A stretch of 64,000 nucleotides of DNA from Zoogloea oleivorans (GTDB lineage Bacteria > Pseudomonadota > Gammaproteobacteria > Burkholderiales > Rhodocyclaceae): contig NZ_SDKK01000002.1 of assembly GCF_008107625.1 (NCBI RefSeq), positions 32,918 to 96,917 on the forward strand, in the 5' to 3' direction. Positions 1-8,468 of this stretch are shown here, piece after piece. The translations under genes were made by a program, and so were the position numbers. Under the pieces are notes generated by a model, which saw nothing but the letters and a program-made list of their open reading frames with translations, made no database searches and was not told where the DNA came from. Position 1 is the stretch's first letter. Each line of letters starts with the position of its first letter.

Positions 1-713
1 AAGAAGCTCGCCAGCCCCCAGGCGATGGCCGGCAGCGCCAACAGTTTCACCGCACACAGATAGATCGCCCCGGCCCGCCCGGACACCTGCTCGCCGCCAC
101 GCAACGCCGCCCCCACCGCCAGCAGGCCGAGGGTCACCGCCGCATCCGCCAGCCGCTGCAGGAACGGAATCACCGGCTCCGGCAGCGTCGCCCCCGCCAG
201 GTTGAACGCCATGCCGGCCAGCGTCGCGATGATCAGCGGATTGCGCGACAGCTCCCGCCACAAACGCCCCTGCCCGTGGTGCGCCAGCAGCCCCACCGCC
301 GCCATGTTGGCAAAGGGCACCATCGCCCCGCACAGGGCGCCCATGGTCGCCACGCCGGTGGCGCCAGCCACTTTGCCGGCCACCGCGATGCCAATGTAAG
401 TGTTGAAGCGGTAGGCGCATTGCACCCGCGAGGCGAAGGCCATCGGCCCCAGGCCCATCAGCGGCTTGCCGAGCAGGGCCAGCACGAAGCCGCTCGTCAT
501 GCAGAGCAAGCCAACACCAAACAGCGGCGCCATCGCCGCCACATCGATACGGGCCCGCGCCAGGGCATTGAAGAGCAGGGCCGGAAACAGAACGAAGTAC
601 ACCAGCTTTTCAACGCCAGTCCAGAAACCGTCGGCCAGCCTGAAGTAACGCCGCAACACCACGCCGAGGGCGATCAGCGCAAAGTCAGGCAGCAGAAGCA
701 GAAAACTCTGCAT
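1..713 (-). CDS. AEC-family (auxin efflux carrier) transporter, partial
   Basis: This frame is open from an ATG at 713 to the window edge, so the C-terminus is missing; about 237 codons are visible. The protein begins MQSFLLLLPDFALIALGVVL and is a chain of hydrophobic helices. Gly/Pro-containing segments such as FPALLFNALARA and YRFNTYIGIA are typical of the AEC/malonate-transporter family. That family holds inner-membrane secondary transporters of dicarboxylates or similar small organic acids; the substrate cannot be read from sequence. It lies 21 bases downstream of the anti-sigma factor gene on the same strand, so it may be co-transcribed. The family call rests on recognition of the helix pattern. 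Confidence 0.75.
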   Translation of the reverse strand, partial: MQSFLLLLPDFALIALGVVLRRYFRLADGFWTGVEKLVYFVLFPALLFNALARARIDVAAMAPLFGVGLLCMTSGFVLALLGKPLMGLGPMAFASRVQCAYRFNTYIGIAVAGKVAGATGVATMGALCGAMVPFANMAAVGLLAHHGQGRLWRELSRNPLIIATLAGMAFNLAGATLPEPVIPFLQRLADAAVTLGLLAVGAALRGGEQVSGRAGAIYLCAVKLLALPAIAWGLASF

Positions 714-734
714 GGTTCCGGGGCGCCGCCTCGC

Positions 735-1472
735 CTACATGACCTTCACGGCACGCCCGATATAACGGATCGGGCCAGTGGGCTTGCCGGTAGGCGAGCC
801 GGTGCGCGGCTCGAGGGTCAGCTCGAAAAGCTGGTTCGACTGCAGGGCCGGCAGCTTGTCCACCGGCACCTTCATGCTCTGGCCGGGCGTGACCAGGCCC
901 AGCGACACCGGCCCGCTCCAGCCTTCCGCCTTGGTCCAGAACTGCAGGGCCTTGTCGGCAGGCACTTCGACTGCGCCCAGCGGAATCAGCTCGATCTGCC
1001 GGGATGCACTGGCCTGCACCACCCAGCCGGGCGCCTTGTCGTCGGGAGCCACCAGCACCACCATGAAGCGCGTGGCCGCCGGCGGGTCGACAAGCCGTTC
1101 GACCAGCACCGCCGCCAGGATCGCCGCGCTGGCAAAGCCCGTGGCAGTCAGGCCACGCCACAGGCCCAGGTTGTTCCAGTCCCGCCACCAGGGCCTTGGC
1201 CGGATGGCCGGGCGTGGGGCCGGTACCGCGAGGACGTCGAGGCTGCGCGCGATGCGCCGCCACAAATGGGCAGACGGCGCCAGCGGCTCGGCCAGGGCCG
1301 CCAGCGGCAGCAGGCGCTCCTCCCAGGCGTGCACGGCCGCCTGCAGCGCGGCATCCGTAGCAAGACGCGCCTGCACCTCCCGCCGGCGGGCCGCCGACAA
1401 AGTACCGAGCACGTATTCGCCGGCCAGTTCGTGGATGTCGGGCGGCATGCCGGCCTGTGGTTTGCTGTTCAT
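735..1472 (-). CDS. Anti-sigma factor (RskA-like)
   Basis: A 245-residue protein with a cytoplasmic N-terminal region (HELAGEYVLGTLSAARRREV, residues about 9-28), one membrane helix near residues 115-135 (GLTATGFASAAILAAVLVE) and a periplasmic C-terminal RskA-type domain. The N-terminal motif 'LAGEYVLGTL' is the usual start of RskA-class anti-sigma domains. No His-Cys zinc motif is visible. The ATG at 1472 overlaps the sigma-factor stop codon (ATGA), so the two are translationally coupled. The expected role is to hold the neighbouring ECF sigma factor inactive at the inner membrane until a signal leads to its proteolysis. A longer open frame upstream lies inside the sigma gene and is rejected. 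Confidence 0.85.
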   Translation of the reverse strand: MNSKPQAGMPPDIHELAGEYVLGTLSAARRREVQARLATDAALQAAVHAWEERLLPLAALAEPLAPSAHLWRRIARSLDVLAVPAPRPAIRPRPWWRDWNNLGLWRGLTATGFASAAILAAVLVERLVDPPAATRFMVVLVAPDDKAPGWVVQASASRQIELIPLGAVEVPADKALQFWTKAEGWSGPVSLGLVTPGQSMKVPVDKLPALQSNQLFELTLEPRTGSPTGKPTGPIRYIGRAVKVM

Positions 1473-2065
1473 GCCATGCACTCCCGCAGCGCAGCCAGAC
1501 TGCGCTTGATCCAGGCCTTGACCGTGCCCAGCGGCGCATCGAGCTGCCGGGCGATCTCCCCGTGGGAAAAGCCATCCACATAAGCGTGGAGGATGCAGTT
1601 GCGGCGCACCGGCTCCAGTTGCTCGAGGCAATGCGCGATGCGGCCGGCGCTGGCCTGCCAGGCGAAGGCATCGGCCATGTCGTGCCAGGCTTCGAGGGAG
1701 GCCCGGGCATCGAGGGCAGCGGCGGTGTCGTCATCGACGCCCACCTCGCGGCTGCCATCACGCACGGCATTGAGGGCCAGATTGCGGGTCACGCTGTAGA
1801 TCCAGCCCCGCGCCGAGCCCCGTGTCGGGTCGAAGCTGGCGGCACGGGTCCAGATATTGACGCAGGCGTCGTGCACGATGTCCTCGGCCAGGGCCCGGTC
1901 GCGCACGATGCGCTGCACCACCCCGAGCAGGCGCGCGCCCTCCTGCTCGTAGAGTCCTTGCATGGCAGCGTGCTCGCCGGCTGCACAGGCGGCCAGGGCA
2001 GCCTCGTAGTCGAATTCGTTCAGGGCGGATAACACGAAAATGGACCGGCGGCGCGAAGCCGCCAT
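1469..2065 (-). CDS. ECF-type RNA polymerase sigma factor (SigK/RpoE-like)
   Basis: A protein of about 198 residues with the two ECF sigma regions. Region 2 is around RIVRDRALAEDIVHDACVNI with the downstream WIYSVTRNLALNAVRD. Region 4 ends in the helix-turn-helix FSHGEIARQLDAPLGTVKAW followed by IKRSLAAL. It should direct RNA polymerase to a stress regulon and be controlled by the overlapping anti-sigma gene. The start is uncertain: ATG 2065 is used here, with GTG at 2083 and 2035 as alternatives, and none has a clear Shine-Dalgarno sequence. It follows the DUF3455 gene by about 40 bases, so these three genes probably form one transcript. Confidence 0.88.
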   Translation of the reverse strand: MAASRRRSIFVLSALNEFDYEAALAACAAGEHAAMQGLYEQEGARLLGVVQRIVRDRALAEDIVHDACVNIWTRAASFDPTRGSARGWIYSVTRNLALNAVRDGSREVGVDDDTAAALDARASLEAWHDMADAFAWQASAGRIAHCLEQLEPVRRNCILHAYVDGFSHGEIARQLDAPLGTVKAWIKRSLAALRECMA

Positions 2066-2104
2066 GTTACCCGAGGCCCGCACCGCGGCGGGCCAGGCCG
2101 GCGC

Positions 2105-2668
2105 TTAGAGGGCCTTCCAGAAAATGTAGTCGGCCTGGTAGGCCACCGTTTCGCGCTTGCCCTTGAGGGCCGCGGAACACTCCGCAGCCGGTGCCACGCC
2201 TCCCTTCAGGGCCACCCGCTGGATGTAGCTGACACCGCTCATCGCGCCGTTGCCCATGGCCGGATTGGCCTTGACGAGCTGGTAGGGCAGATTGCCGGCG
2301 CCGGAGGGGGCCACCGCCAGCTGGGTGCCGGTCAACTTTGAACCATCCAGGGCTTCCCAGGTGGCGGGGGGGCCGTAGTAGCTGCCCACCAGCGTGCCGC
2401 TGCGCTCCTTCAGCAGCGCCTTCGGGCCGACGAAGACCCATTCGGTCTGGCCGGGCACATTGGCCTTGTCGCGGCATTCGTAGGTGATCTCGCCGCTGCC
2501 GACGGTTTCCCAGGCGACCTTGTGGCCGGCGGGCACCTTGATGGCGTCGGGCAGGCTGTCCTGGTTGAAGCCGGCAGTCATCGAGGCCATCGAGCTGCAG
2601 GCGGCCAGCAGGCTCACACCAGCAAGCAGGGAAAGGCGGGAAGCGAGGGTGGTCGGGGTGGTTTTCAT
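2105..2668 (-). CDS. DUF3455 family lipoprotein
   Basis: A 187-residue protein starting at ATG 2668 behind a good ribosome site (GGAG about 8 bases upstream). The N-terminus is a lipoprotein signal peptide with the lipobox LLAAC at about residues 18-22, so it should be anchored in a membrane facing the periplasm. The mature part contains the segments YECRDKANVPGQTEWVFVGP and YYGPPATWEALDGSKLTGTQ, which I recognise as DUF3455. No enzymatic function is established for that family. Its place just ahead of an ECF sigma/anti-sigma pair suggests it belongs to the stress response that the pair governs, possibly as an autoregulated target; that link is inference. Confidence 0.8.
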   Translation of the reverse strand: MKTTPTTLASRLSLLAGVSLLAACSSMASMTAGFNQDSLPDAIKVPAGHKVAWETVGSGEITYECRDKANVPGQTEWVFVGPKALLKERSGTLVGSYYGPPATWEALDGSKLTGTQLAVAPSGAGNLPYQLVKANPAMGNGAMSGVSYIQRVALKGGVAPAAECSAALKGKRETVAYQADYIFWKAL

Positions 2669-2765
2669 GATGATTCTCCGGGAGTTAGGGATTGATGAAT
2701 CGATGCAGCTTTTCGTGCTGCTTCTTCCACTACCCGCCAGCCCCGGCTTTGGATGCAGCACCCCG

Positions 2766-2793
2766 AAAAAAAAAGCGCCGGGGGGCCGGCGCT
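2766..2793 (-). terminator. Rho-independent terminator of the Liv/ligase operon
   Basis: A perfect 8-bp stem AGCGCCGG / CCGGCGCT (2774-2781 and 2786-2793) closes a four-base loop. On the minus strand it is followed by a run of nine T (A-run 2766-2774 on the plus strand). It lies 33 bases past the stop of the PaaK-like ligase, so it ends the seven-gene minus-strand operon. Confidence 0.9.
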
Positions 2794-2825
2794 GTCAAAA
2801 CACATCACTCCTGAAGTGAAATCGT

Positions 2826-4061
2826 CTATTCGTACTTGCGGATGTCGTCGATGACCTTGCCATCGTTGGCCAGGCTGCCCGGGGCGCAAAAGCACACCTC
2901 ACCACGCAGCTTGGTCAGTTCGCGGATCGACGTGGCGATGGCCTCGGCCAGCCCTTCAACCGGTGCGGCCAGTTCGCAATGCAGGGTCATGCGGTCGTTG
3001 TGGTCCGGGTTGTCCACCACCAGCCGGCCACGGCCCACATCCGGATGGCGCTTGAGCACCGCTGCCACCTGGCCGGGATGGACGAACATGCCCTTCACCT
3101 TGGTGGTCTGGTCGGCTCGCCCGAGCCAGCCCTTGATACGCGTATTGGTGCGGCCGCAGGGCGAAGCGCCGGGCAGGATCGCCGACAGATCGCCGGTGCC
3201 GAAGCGGATCAGCGGGTAATCGGGGTTGAAGCTGGTCACCACCACCTCGCCCACCTCGCCGGGGGCCACCGGGTCGCCGGTGCCGGGGCGGACGATTTCC
3301 AGCAGCACGTCCTCGTCCAGCACCAGCCCCTCCCGGGCCGGCGTCTCGAAGGCGATCAGGCCGAGATCGGCGGTAGCGTAGGCCTGGTAGGCCTGGATAC
3401 CGCGCGCGGCCAGCGCCTCCTGCTGACTCGGCGGAAAGGCCTCGCCCGACACAAAGGCCTTCTTCAGGCTGTCGAGCTTCACGCCCTGCTCGTCGGCCTT
3501 GTCGAGAAGGATGCGCAGGAAGGACGGCGTGCCGGCGTAAGCATCCGGACGCAGATCCAGCATCGCCGCCACCTGCATTTCGGTCTGCCCGACGCCAGCC
3601 GGAAACACCGTGCAGCCCAGCGCGTGGGCCGCCGTTTCCATCATCGAACCGGCCGGCGTGAAGTGATACGAGAAGGTGTTGTGCACCAGGTCACCGGAGC
3701 GGAAACCTGCCGCGAAGAAGGCCCGCGCCAGCCGCCAGTAATCGCGCCGTGCCCCTTCCGGCTCGTAGATCGGGCCCGGCGAGGCAAACACCCGGGCACA
3801 GGCCGCGCCCCACTTCACCGCGGCCAGCCCGCCAAACGGCCGCGCCGCCTTTTGCAGCTCCGTCAGTTCGGACTTGCGGATCACCGGCAGGCTCGCCAGG
3901 GCTTCCCGCGTGGTGATGGTGGACGGGTTGATGTCCTTCAGCAGCGCGGCAAAGGCCGGGGCGTGGGCCCGTGCATGGGCGATCTGGTCCGGCAGGCGCG
4001 CCAGCAGATCGCGCTCGCGGGCGGCGGGATCGCGGGTTTCACGGGCGTCGTAATAGTTCAT
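2826..4061 (-). CDS. Phenylacetate-CoA ligase family protein (PaaK-like)
   Basis: A 411-residue adenylate-forming ligase of the PaaK branch: it would activate an aromatic or related carboxylic acid to its CoA thioester with ATP. Visible family features are the N-terminal YYDARETRDPAARE, the stretch FSYHFTPAGSMMETAAHALGC, AYATADLGLIAFE, the acidic YPLIRFGTGDLSAI, and the C-terminal hinge/lid GWLGRADQTTKVKGMFVHP. It is slightly shorter than classical PaaK (about 430-440). It is the last gene of an operon with a Liv-type ABC transporter and a second acyl-CoA ligase, which implies that an imported acid is the substrate. The exact acid is not deducible here, so I give no symbol. Confidence 0.85.
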   Translation of the reverse strand: MNYYDARETRDPAARERDLLARLPDQIAHARAHAPAFAALLKDINPSTITTREALASLPVIRKSELTELQKAARPFGGLAAVKWGAACARVFASPGPIYEPEGARRDYWRLARAFFAAGFRSGDLVHNTFSYHFTPAGSMMETAAHALGCTVFPAGVGQTEMQVAAMLDLRPDAYAGTPSFLRILLDKADEQGVKLDSLKKAFVSGEAFPPSQQEALAARGIQAYQAYATADLGLIAFETPAREGLVLDEDVLLEIVRPGTGDPVAPGEVGEVVVTSFNPDYPLIRFGTGDLSAILPGASPCGRTNTRIKGWLGRADQTTKVKGMFVHPGQVAAVLKRHPDVGRGRLVVDNPDHNDRMTLHCELAAPVEGLAEAIATSIRELTKLRGEVCFCAPGSLANDGKVIDDIRKYE

Positions 4062-4112
4062 GGTTTCTCCGCGTTCTGGCTTTTTGTAGGCCGCAATTCA
4101 GTCCGACAAGGC

Positions 4113-4913
4113 TCACGACAGCCAGCGCTTGCGCCGCCGGTAGTGCTTCACGTCGCGGAAGCTCTTGCGTCCTTCGGTGGACAGCCCGAGGTAGAACTCC
4201 TTCACGTCCTCGTTGGTGCGCAAATCCTCCGCCTGGCCTTCCATCACCACCCGGCCGTTCTCCAGGATGTAGCCGAAATCGGCGTAGCGCAGGGCCACCA
4301 TGGTGTTCTGTTCGGCCAGCAGGAAGCTCACGTTTTCCTTGCTGTTCAGGTCCTTCACGATCTCGAAGATTTCCTCGACGATCTGCGGAGCGAGGCCCAT
4401 CGACGGTTCGTCGAGCAGGATCATCTCGGGCTTGGCCATCAGCGCCCGGCCGATGGCGCACATCTGCTGCTCGCCGCCGGAGGTGTAGCCGGCCTGCGAG
4501 GTGCGCCGCGTCTTGAGGCGCGGGAAGTAGTTGTAAACCTTGTCCAGGCTGTCCTTCAGCTCCGCGCGGGACTGGCTGCGGGTGTAGGCACCGGTGAGCA
4601 GGTTCTCCTCGATGGACAGGTGACCAAAGCAGTGGCGCCCTTCCATCACCTGGATAACGCCCTTCCTCACCAGTTCGGCGGGGGTCAGCTGGTCGATGCG
4701 GTCGCCCTTGAACTCGACGCTGCCCTTGGTCACATCGCCACGCTCGGCGCGCAGCAGGTTGGAGATCGACTTGAGGGTCGTGCTCTTGCCGGCGCCGTTG
4801 GCACCGAGCAGGGCCACGATCTTGCCCTGGGGCACCTGCAGCGACACGCCCTTGAGCACGAGGATGACGTGGTCGTAGATGACCTCGATATTGTTGATGC
4901 TGAGGTATGACAT
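4113..4913 (-). CDS. livF: Branched-chain amino acid type ABC transporter ATP-binding protein (LivF-like)
   Basis: A 266-residue ABC ATPase with Walker A GANGAGKST (about residues 37-45), the signature-like region TSGGEQQMCAIGRALM and Walker B MILLDEPSMGLAPQ. The AMGLAPQIVEEIF-type segment after Walker B is characteristic of LivF. It energises uptake through the LivH/LivM permeases encoded upstream in the same operon. It carries an extended C-terminal tail (DVKHYRRRKRWLS), longer than E. coli LivF (237 residues), as in other HAAT ATPases linked to aromatic or fatty acid uptake. The symbol denotes the family position, not proven amino acid transport. Confidence 0.88.
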   Translation of the reverse strand: MSYLSINNIEVIYDHVILVLKGVSLQVPQGKIVALLGANGAGKSTTLKSISNLLRAERGDVTKGSVEFKGDRIDQLTPAELVRKGVIQVMEGRHCFGHLSIEENLLTGAYTRSQSRAELKDSLDKVYNYFPRLKTRRTSQAGYTSGGEQQMCAIGRALMAKPEMILLDEPSMGLAPQIVEEIFEIVKDLNSKENVSFLLAEQNTMVALRYADFGYILENGRVVMEGQAEDLRTNEDVKEFYLGLSTEGRKSFRDVKHYRRRKRWLS

Positions 4914-4973
4914 GGCGGCTATCCGAATGATGAGGCAACAATCCGGGCCGGCCCGCAGGCCGGCCCCTTCCGC

Positions 4974-6299
4974 TTAACTTTCCTTGCTGCAGTCGCGGGG
5001 CTTGATGCCCTTTTCCTTGGCGTAGGCGGCGGCCGATTCCTCGATCATGCCGCGCACCAGCGGACGGTCGGAGTCGACCCAGTCGGTGATGACCTTCCAC
5101 TGGTTGCCGTCCCACTGCTGGAACTTCACCTTGCCCGGGCCTTCGTGGTCGGCACAGGTGATCTTCAGCGGCGGCAGGAAGCCGGTGGCGCCGAGGGCCT
5201 TCAGGCGGGCATCGTCAAGGTTGAGGTTCTCGAAGCCCCAGCGCACCTGCTCGCCGGTCAGGGCCTTGCCCTTGCCGTATTTCTCCTGGGCCTTGCGGAT
5301 GGCTTCGACGGTGATGATCCCGTGCACCACGCCGCGGTTGTAGTACACCGAGCCGACGCGGGTCTTGTCTTCCATGTTGCCCTTGTCCTTGCCATAGACG
5401 AACTTCTTCACGTCGGCGATCACCGGGTAGTTGGCACCGGCCACGTTGAAGCCGGCGGCCACGAAGCCCTTGGCCGCCGTGCCGGCCGGAATGGTGTCTT
5501 CCTCGGCACCGGACCACCACACGCCAACCATCTTTTCGCGCGGATAGCCGGTCTTGGCGGCGGCCTTGATGGCGGTCGGGTTCATCACGCCCCAGCCCCA
5601 CAGCACCACGTAATCGGGCTTGGCCTGGCGGATCTGCAGCCACTGGGACTGCTGCTCGTTGCCCGGATGGGCCACGGCGATCTTCATCACCTCAAAGCCG
5701 TGCTTGGCCGCCAGCTTGTCCATGATGGCGTGGGATTCCTTGCCATACGCGGAGTCGTGGTAGAGCAGGCCGATCTTCTTGCCCTTCAGCTTGTCCATGC
5801 CCCCTTCCTTCTGGCCCATGTAATTCACGATGGCCGAAGCCTGGGACCAGTAGGTGGTGATCATCGGGAAGACCCACGGAAAGACCCGGCCGTCGGCGGC
5901 ATCGGTGCGGCCGTAGCCGATGGTCACCATCGGGATCTTGTCCTGGGCAACCTTCTCGAGCACCGAGTAGGTGATGCCGGTGGACACCGGCTGGAACACC
6001 GTGTTGCCGGTGGCGCCCTTCTTCTTCATGCGCTCGTAGCATTCGACGCCACGGGCGTTGTTGTATTCGGTTTCGCACTCTTCCCAGGTCAGCTTGACGC
6101 CGTTGATGCCGCCGTCACGCTCGTTGATCAGGGTCATGTAGTCGATCCAGCCTCCGAACAGGCCGGAGCCGCCCGCCGCATAGGGGCCGACGCGGTAGCT
6201 GGGCAGACCGATGAACTGCTCTTCGGCAGCGCTGGCCAGGGAGGTACCAAGCAGGCCGGCAAGCGCGGCGCCCAGCAGAACGGTTGTCTTCAGTTTCAT
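4974..6299 (-). CDS. ABC transporter substrate-binding protein, Liv/HAAT family
   Basis: A 441-residue periplasmic binding protein. Residues 1-24 form a Sec signal peptide (MKLKTTVLLGAALAGLLGTS, cleavage after LASA). The mature protein has the type I periplasmic-binding fold with motifs such as GPYAAGGSGLFGGWIDYMTL, YGKESHAIMDKLAAKHGFEV and QIRQAKPDYVVLWGWGVMNP. It should deliver ligand to LivH/LivM. Its size and the two CoA ligases in the operon fit binding of an organic (aromatic or fatty) acid rather than leucine, but that is inference. A ribosome site AGGAG lies just upstream of ATG 6299. Confidence 0.88.
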   Translation of the reverse strand: MKLKTTVLLGAALAGLLGTSLASAAEEQFIGLPSYRVGPYAAGGSGLFGGWIDYMTLINERDGGINGVKLTWEECETEYNNARGVECYERMKKKGATGNTVFQPVSTGITYSVLEKVAQDKIPMVTIGYGRTDAADGRVFPWVFPMITTYWSQASAIVNYMGQKEGGMDKLKGKKIGLLYHDSAYGKESHAIMDKLAAKHGFEVMKIAVAHPGNEQQSQWLQIRQAKPDYVVLWGWGVMNPTAIKAAAKTGYPREKMVGVWWSGAEEDTIPAGTAAKGFVAAGFNVAGANYPVIADVKKFVYGKDKGNMEDKTRVGSVYYNRGVVHGIITVEAIRKAQEKYGKGKALTGEQVRWGFENLNLDDARLKALGATGFLPPLKITCADHEGPGKVKFQQWDGNQWKVITDWVDSDRPLVRGMIEESAAAYAKEKGIKPRDCSKES

Positions 6300-6345
6300 G
6301 TGTTTGTCTCCTCTTATAGGTTTGGGTGCAACACAACGACAGCTA

Positions 6346-7413
6346 TCAGTGCGGGAACGGCCACAGGCGCAGCTTTTCCTTGGCGATCTGCCACAGTCGG
6401 GCCAGGCCGTGCGGCTCGACGATCAGGAAGAAGATGATCAGGCCGCCGAAGACGATGAGCTGGAAGTTGGACACGAAGCCCGCCCCCAGGGAATCGCCGA
6501 AGATCGCCGGCACCAGGTTGTCGAGAAAGATCGGCAGCAGCACGATGAAGGCCGCACCGAGGAAGGAACCCATGATCGAGCCCACCCCGCCGATGATGAT
6601 CATGAACAGGATCTTGAAGGACAGATCGAGGTTGAAGCCTTCCGGCTCGACGGTACCGATGTAGGTGTAGGCGTACAGCGCGCCGGCCACGCCGCAGTAG
6701 AAGGAACTCACCGCAAAGGCCAGCAGCTTGGTGCGCATCAGGCGAAAGCCGATCACCTGGGCCGCCACGTCCATGTCACGCACCGCCATCCAGGCCCGCC
6801 CGGTGGAGGAGCGCACCATGTTCTTGGCCAGCAGGGCCATGAAGGCAACGATCAGGAAGGTCAGCACGTACTTGGCTTCCGGCGTGGCGAAGGTGTAGCC
6901 GAGGATCGTCACGTCCTGCGCCGTCACCACACCCGACGACGAGTTGTTGGAGAACCACGGAAACTTGACCAGCGCCCACACGATGAAGAACTGCGCCGCC
7001 AGCGTCGCCACCGCCAGGTAGAAGCCCTTGATGCGCAAACTCGGCAGCCCGAACAGGATGCCCACCAGCGCCGCCGTCAGCCCGGCCAGCACCAGCGCCA
7101 CCAGAAACGGCATGCCCTCGATGCGCAGGATGAAGTTGTAGGCGGCAAAGGCTCCCACCGCCATGAAGGCCGCCGACCCCAGCGACAACTGCCCGGCGTA
7201 GCCGGTGAGAATGTTGAGACCGATGGCGGCCAGCGAAAAAATCAGCACCGGAATCAGGATGGCCTTCAGCCAGTACTCGTTGGCCAGCAGCGGCACGGCC
7301 GCGCCGAACACCAGCATCAGCAGCCAGAAGCCGATCTTGTCCTGACGGATGGGGAAGATCTGGGAATCTTCGGCGTAAGTGGCCTTGAACTGGCCGGCTT
7401 CACGGTAAAGCAT
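6346..7413 (-). CDS. livM: Branched-chain amino acid type ABC transporter permease (LivM-like)
   Basis: A 355-residue integral membrane protein with about eight to ten hydrophobic helices. It holds the LivM hallmarks: NILTGYAGQLSLGSAAFMAVGA near residues 67-88 and the cytoplasmic loop GRAWMAVRDMDVAAQVIGFRL that contacts the ATPase. An N-terminal soluble stretch (residues 1-28) precedes the first helix. The start ATG 7413 has an AGGAG ribosome site. With LivH it forms the transmembrane channel of the uptake system; it lies 30 bases downstream of livH. Confidence 0.9.
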   Translation of the reverse strand: MLYREAGQFKATYAEDSQIFPIRQDKIGFWLLMLVFGAAVPLLANEYWLKAILIPVLIFSLAAIGLNILTGYAGQLSLGSAAFMAVGAFAAYNFILRIEGMPFLVALVLAGLTAALVGILFGLPSLRIKGFYLAVATLAAQFFIVWALVKFPWFSNNSSSGVVTAQDVTILGYTFATPEAKYVLTFLIVAFMALLAKNMVRSSTGRAWMAVRDMDVAAQVIGFRLMRTKLLAFAVSSFYCGVAGALYAYTYIGTVEPEGFNLDLSFKILFMIIIGGVGSIMGSFLGAAFIVLLPIFLDNLVPAIFGDSLGAGFVSNFQLIVFGGLIIFFLIVEPHGLARLWQIAKEKLRLWPFPH

Positions 7414-7443
7414 GGGTTTTGCTCCTTCGTCGCGGTTTAGGGC

Positions 7444-8370
7444 TTACACGCGATCAATGTGTTTTTCGCCGAACAGACCTTCGGGGCGGACCAGCAGGAA
7501 AGCCAGCGCCAGCATGTAGGGGAACCAGCCTTCGATACCGCCGCCGACAAACGGGCCGACATACACCTCGGCCAGCTTCTCGGATGCGCCGATGATCAGC
7601 CCGCCGACAATGGCGCCCGGCACCGACGTAAAACCGCCGAGAATCAGCACCGGCAAGGCCTTGAGGGCGGTAAAGGTAAGGGCAAACTGCACGCCGTTGC
7701 GGGCGCCCCAGATCATCCCGGCCACCAGCGCCACAAAACCCGCCACCGCCCACACCACACGCCAGATGGTCTGCAGCGGAATGCCGATGGACAGCGCCGC
7801 CTGGTGATCGTCGGCCACCGCACGCAGGGCCCGGCCGACCTTGGTGTATTGGAACAACAGGGCCAGCAAGCCCACCAGCGACGCCGCCACCCCGGCCGCA
7901 AACAGGTCGAACTTGGAAACCCCGATCTCGTAGTTGTCCATCAGCCAGGCAATCGGCTCATCGACAATGCCCAGGTCCAGCCCGCGCACGTTGGCGCCCC
8001 AGGCCATCTGGGCCAGGCCCTCGATGACGTAGGTCAGGCCGATGGTGGCCATGAACAGCGTGATGTGTGGCTGGTTCACCAGTGGCCTGAGCACGATGCG
8101 TTCGGTGGCAATGCCCAGCACGATCATCGATATGAAGGCCAGCAGGAAGGACAGCCAGAACACCATGCTGCTGTCGGCATCCATGCCCAGGTGCTTGGCC
8201 AGCATCTCCTTGAAGCCGACAAAGGTCAGCGCGGCAAAGAAAACCATCGCCCCCTGGGCAAAGTTGAAGACGCCCGAAGCCTTGTAGATCAGCACAAAAC
8301 CGAGGGCCACCAGCGCGTACATCACGCCCGACAGCAAACCGCCGATCAGCACTTCGATAAAAAACTGCAT
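7444..8370 (-). CDS. livH: Branched-chain amino acid type ABC transporter permease (LivH-like)
   Basis: A 308-residue permease starting MQFFIEVLIGGLLSGVMYAL, the conserved LivH opening, followed by FVLIYKASGVFNFAQGAMV and the coupling loop VGRALRAVADDHQAALSIGI. It ends GLFGEKHIDRV, a common LivH C-terminus. A strong ribosome site (GGAGAGAG) precedes ATG 8370. It is partner to the adjacent livM. A pair of palindromic repeats separates it from livG, the only long gap within the operon. Confidence 0.9.
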   Translation of the reverse strand: MQFFIEVLIGGLLSGVMYALVALGFVLIYKASGVFNFAQGAMVFFAALTFVGFKEMLAKHLGMDADSSMVFWLSFLLAFISMIVLGIATERIVLRPLVNQPHITLFMATIGLTYVIEGLAQMAWGANVRGLDLGIVDEPIAWLMDNYEIGVSKFDLFAAGVAASLVGLLALLFQYTKVGRALRAVADDHQAALSIGIPLQTIWRVVWAVAGFVALVAGMIWGARNGVQFALTFTALKALPVLILGGFTSVPGAIVGGLIIGASEKLAEVYVGPFVGGGIEGWFPYMLALAFLLVRPEGLFGEKHIDRV

Positions 8371-8393
8371 GTCTCTCTCCTCTTTACCCTGTA

Positions 8394-8456
8394 AGTCGGA
8401 CTGAAGTCCGACCTACAAAAACCGGCGCCCTCCTGTGGGTCGGACTTCAGTCCGAC
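8394..8456. repeat. Inverted pair of REP-like palindromes inside the Liv operon
   Basis: Two copies of the window-wide palindrome lie here: AGTCGGACTGAAGTCCGACCT at about 8394-8414 and the GTGGG-preceded copy GTCGGACTTCAGTCCGAC at 8439-8456. They face each other across about 25 bases. Each copy can fold into an 8-bp stem. They sit in the livG-livH gap, so in the mRNA they could act as a stability or attenuation element between the ATPase and permease cistrons. That function is inference. Confidence 0.85.
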
Positions 8457-8468
8457 TCTGCCGCCCAA

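Noticed and set aside
276..1583. 435-codon plus-strand frame at the window start
   Set aside because: Runs antisense across the AEC transporter and anti-sigma genes; Arg/His/Gln-rich shadow composition.
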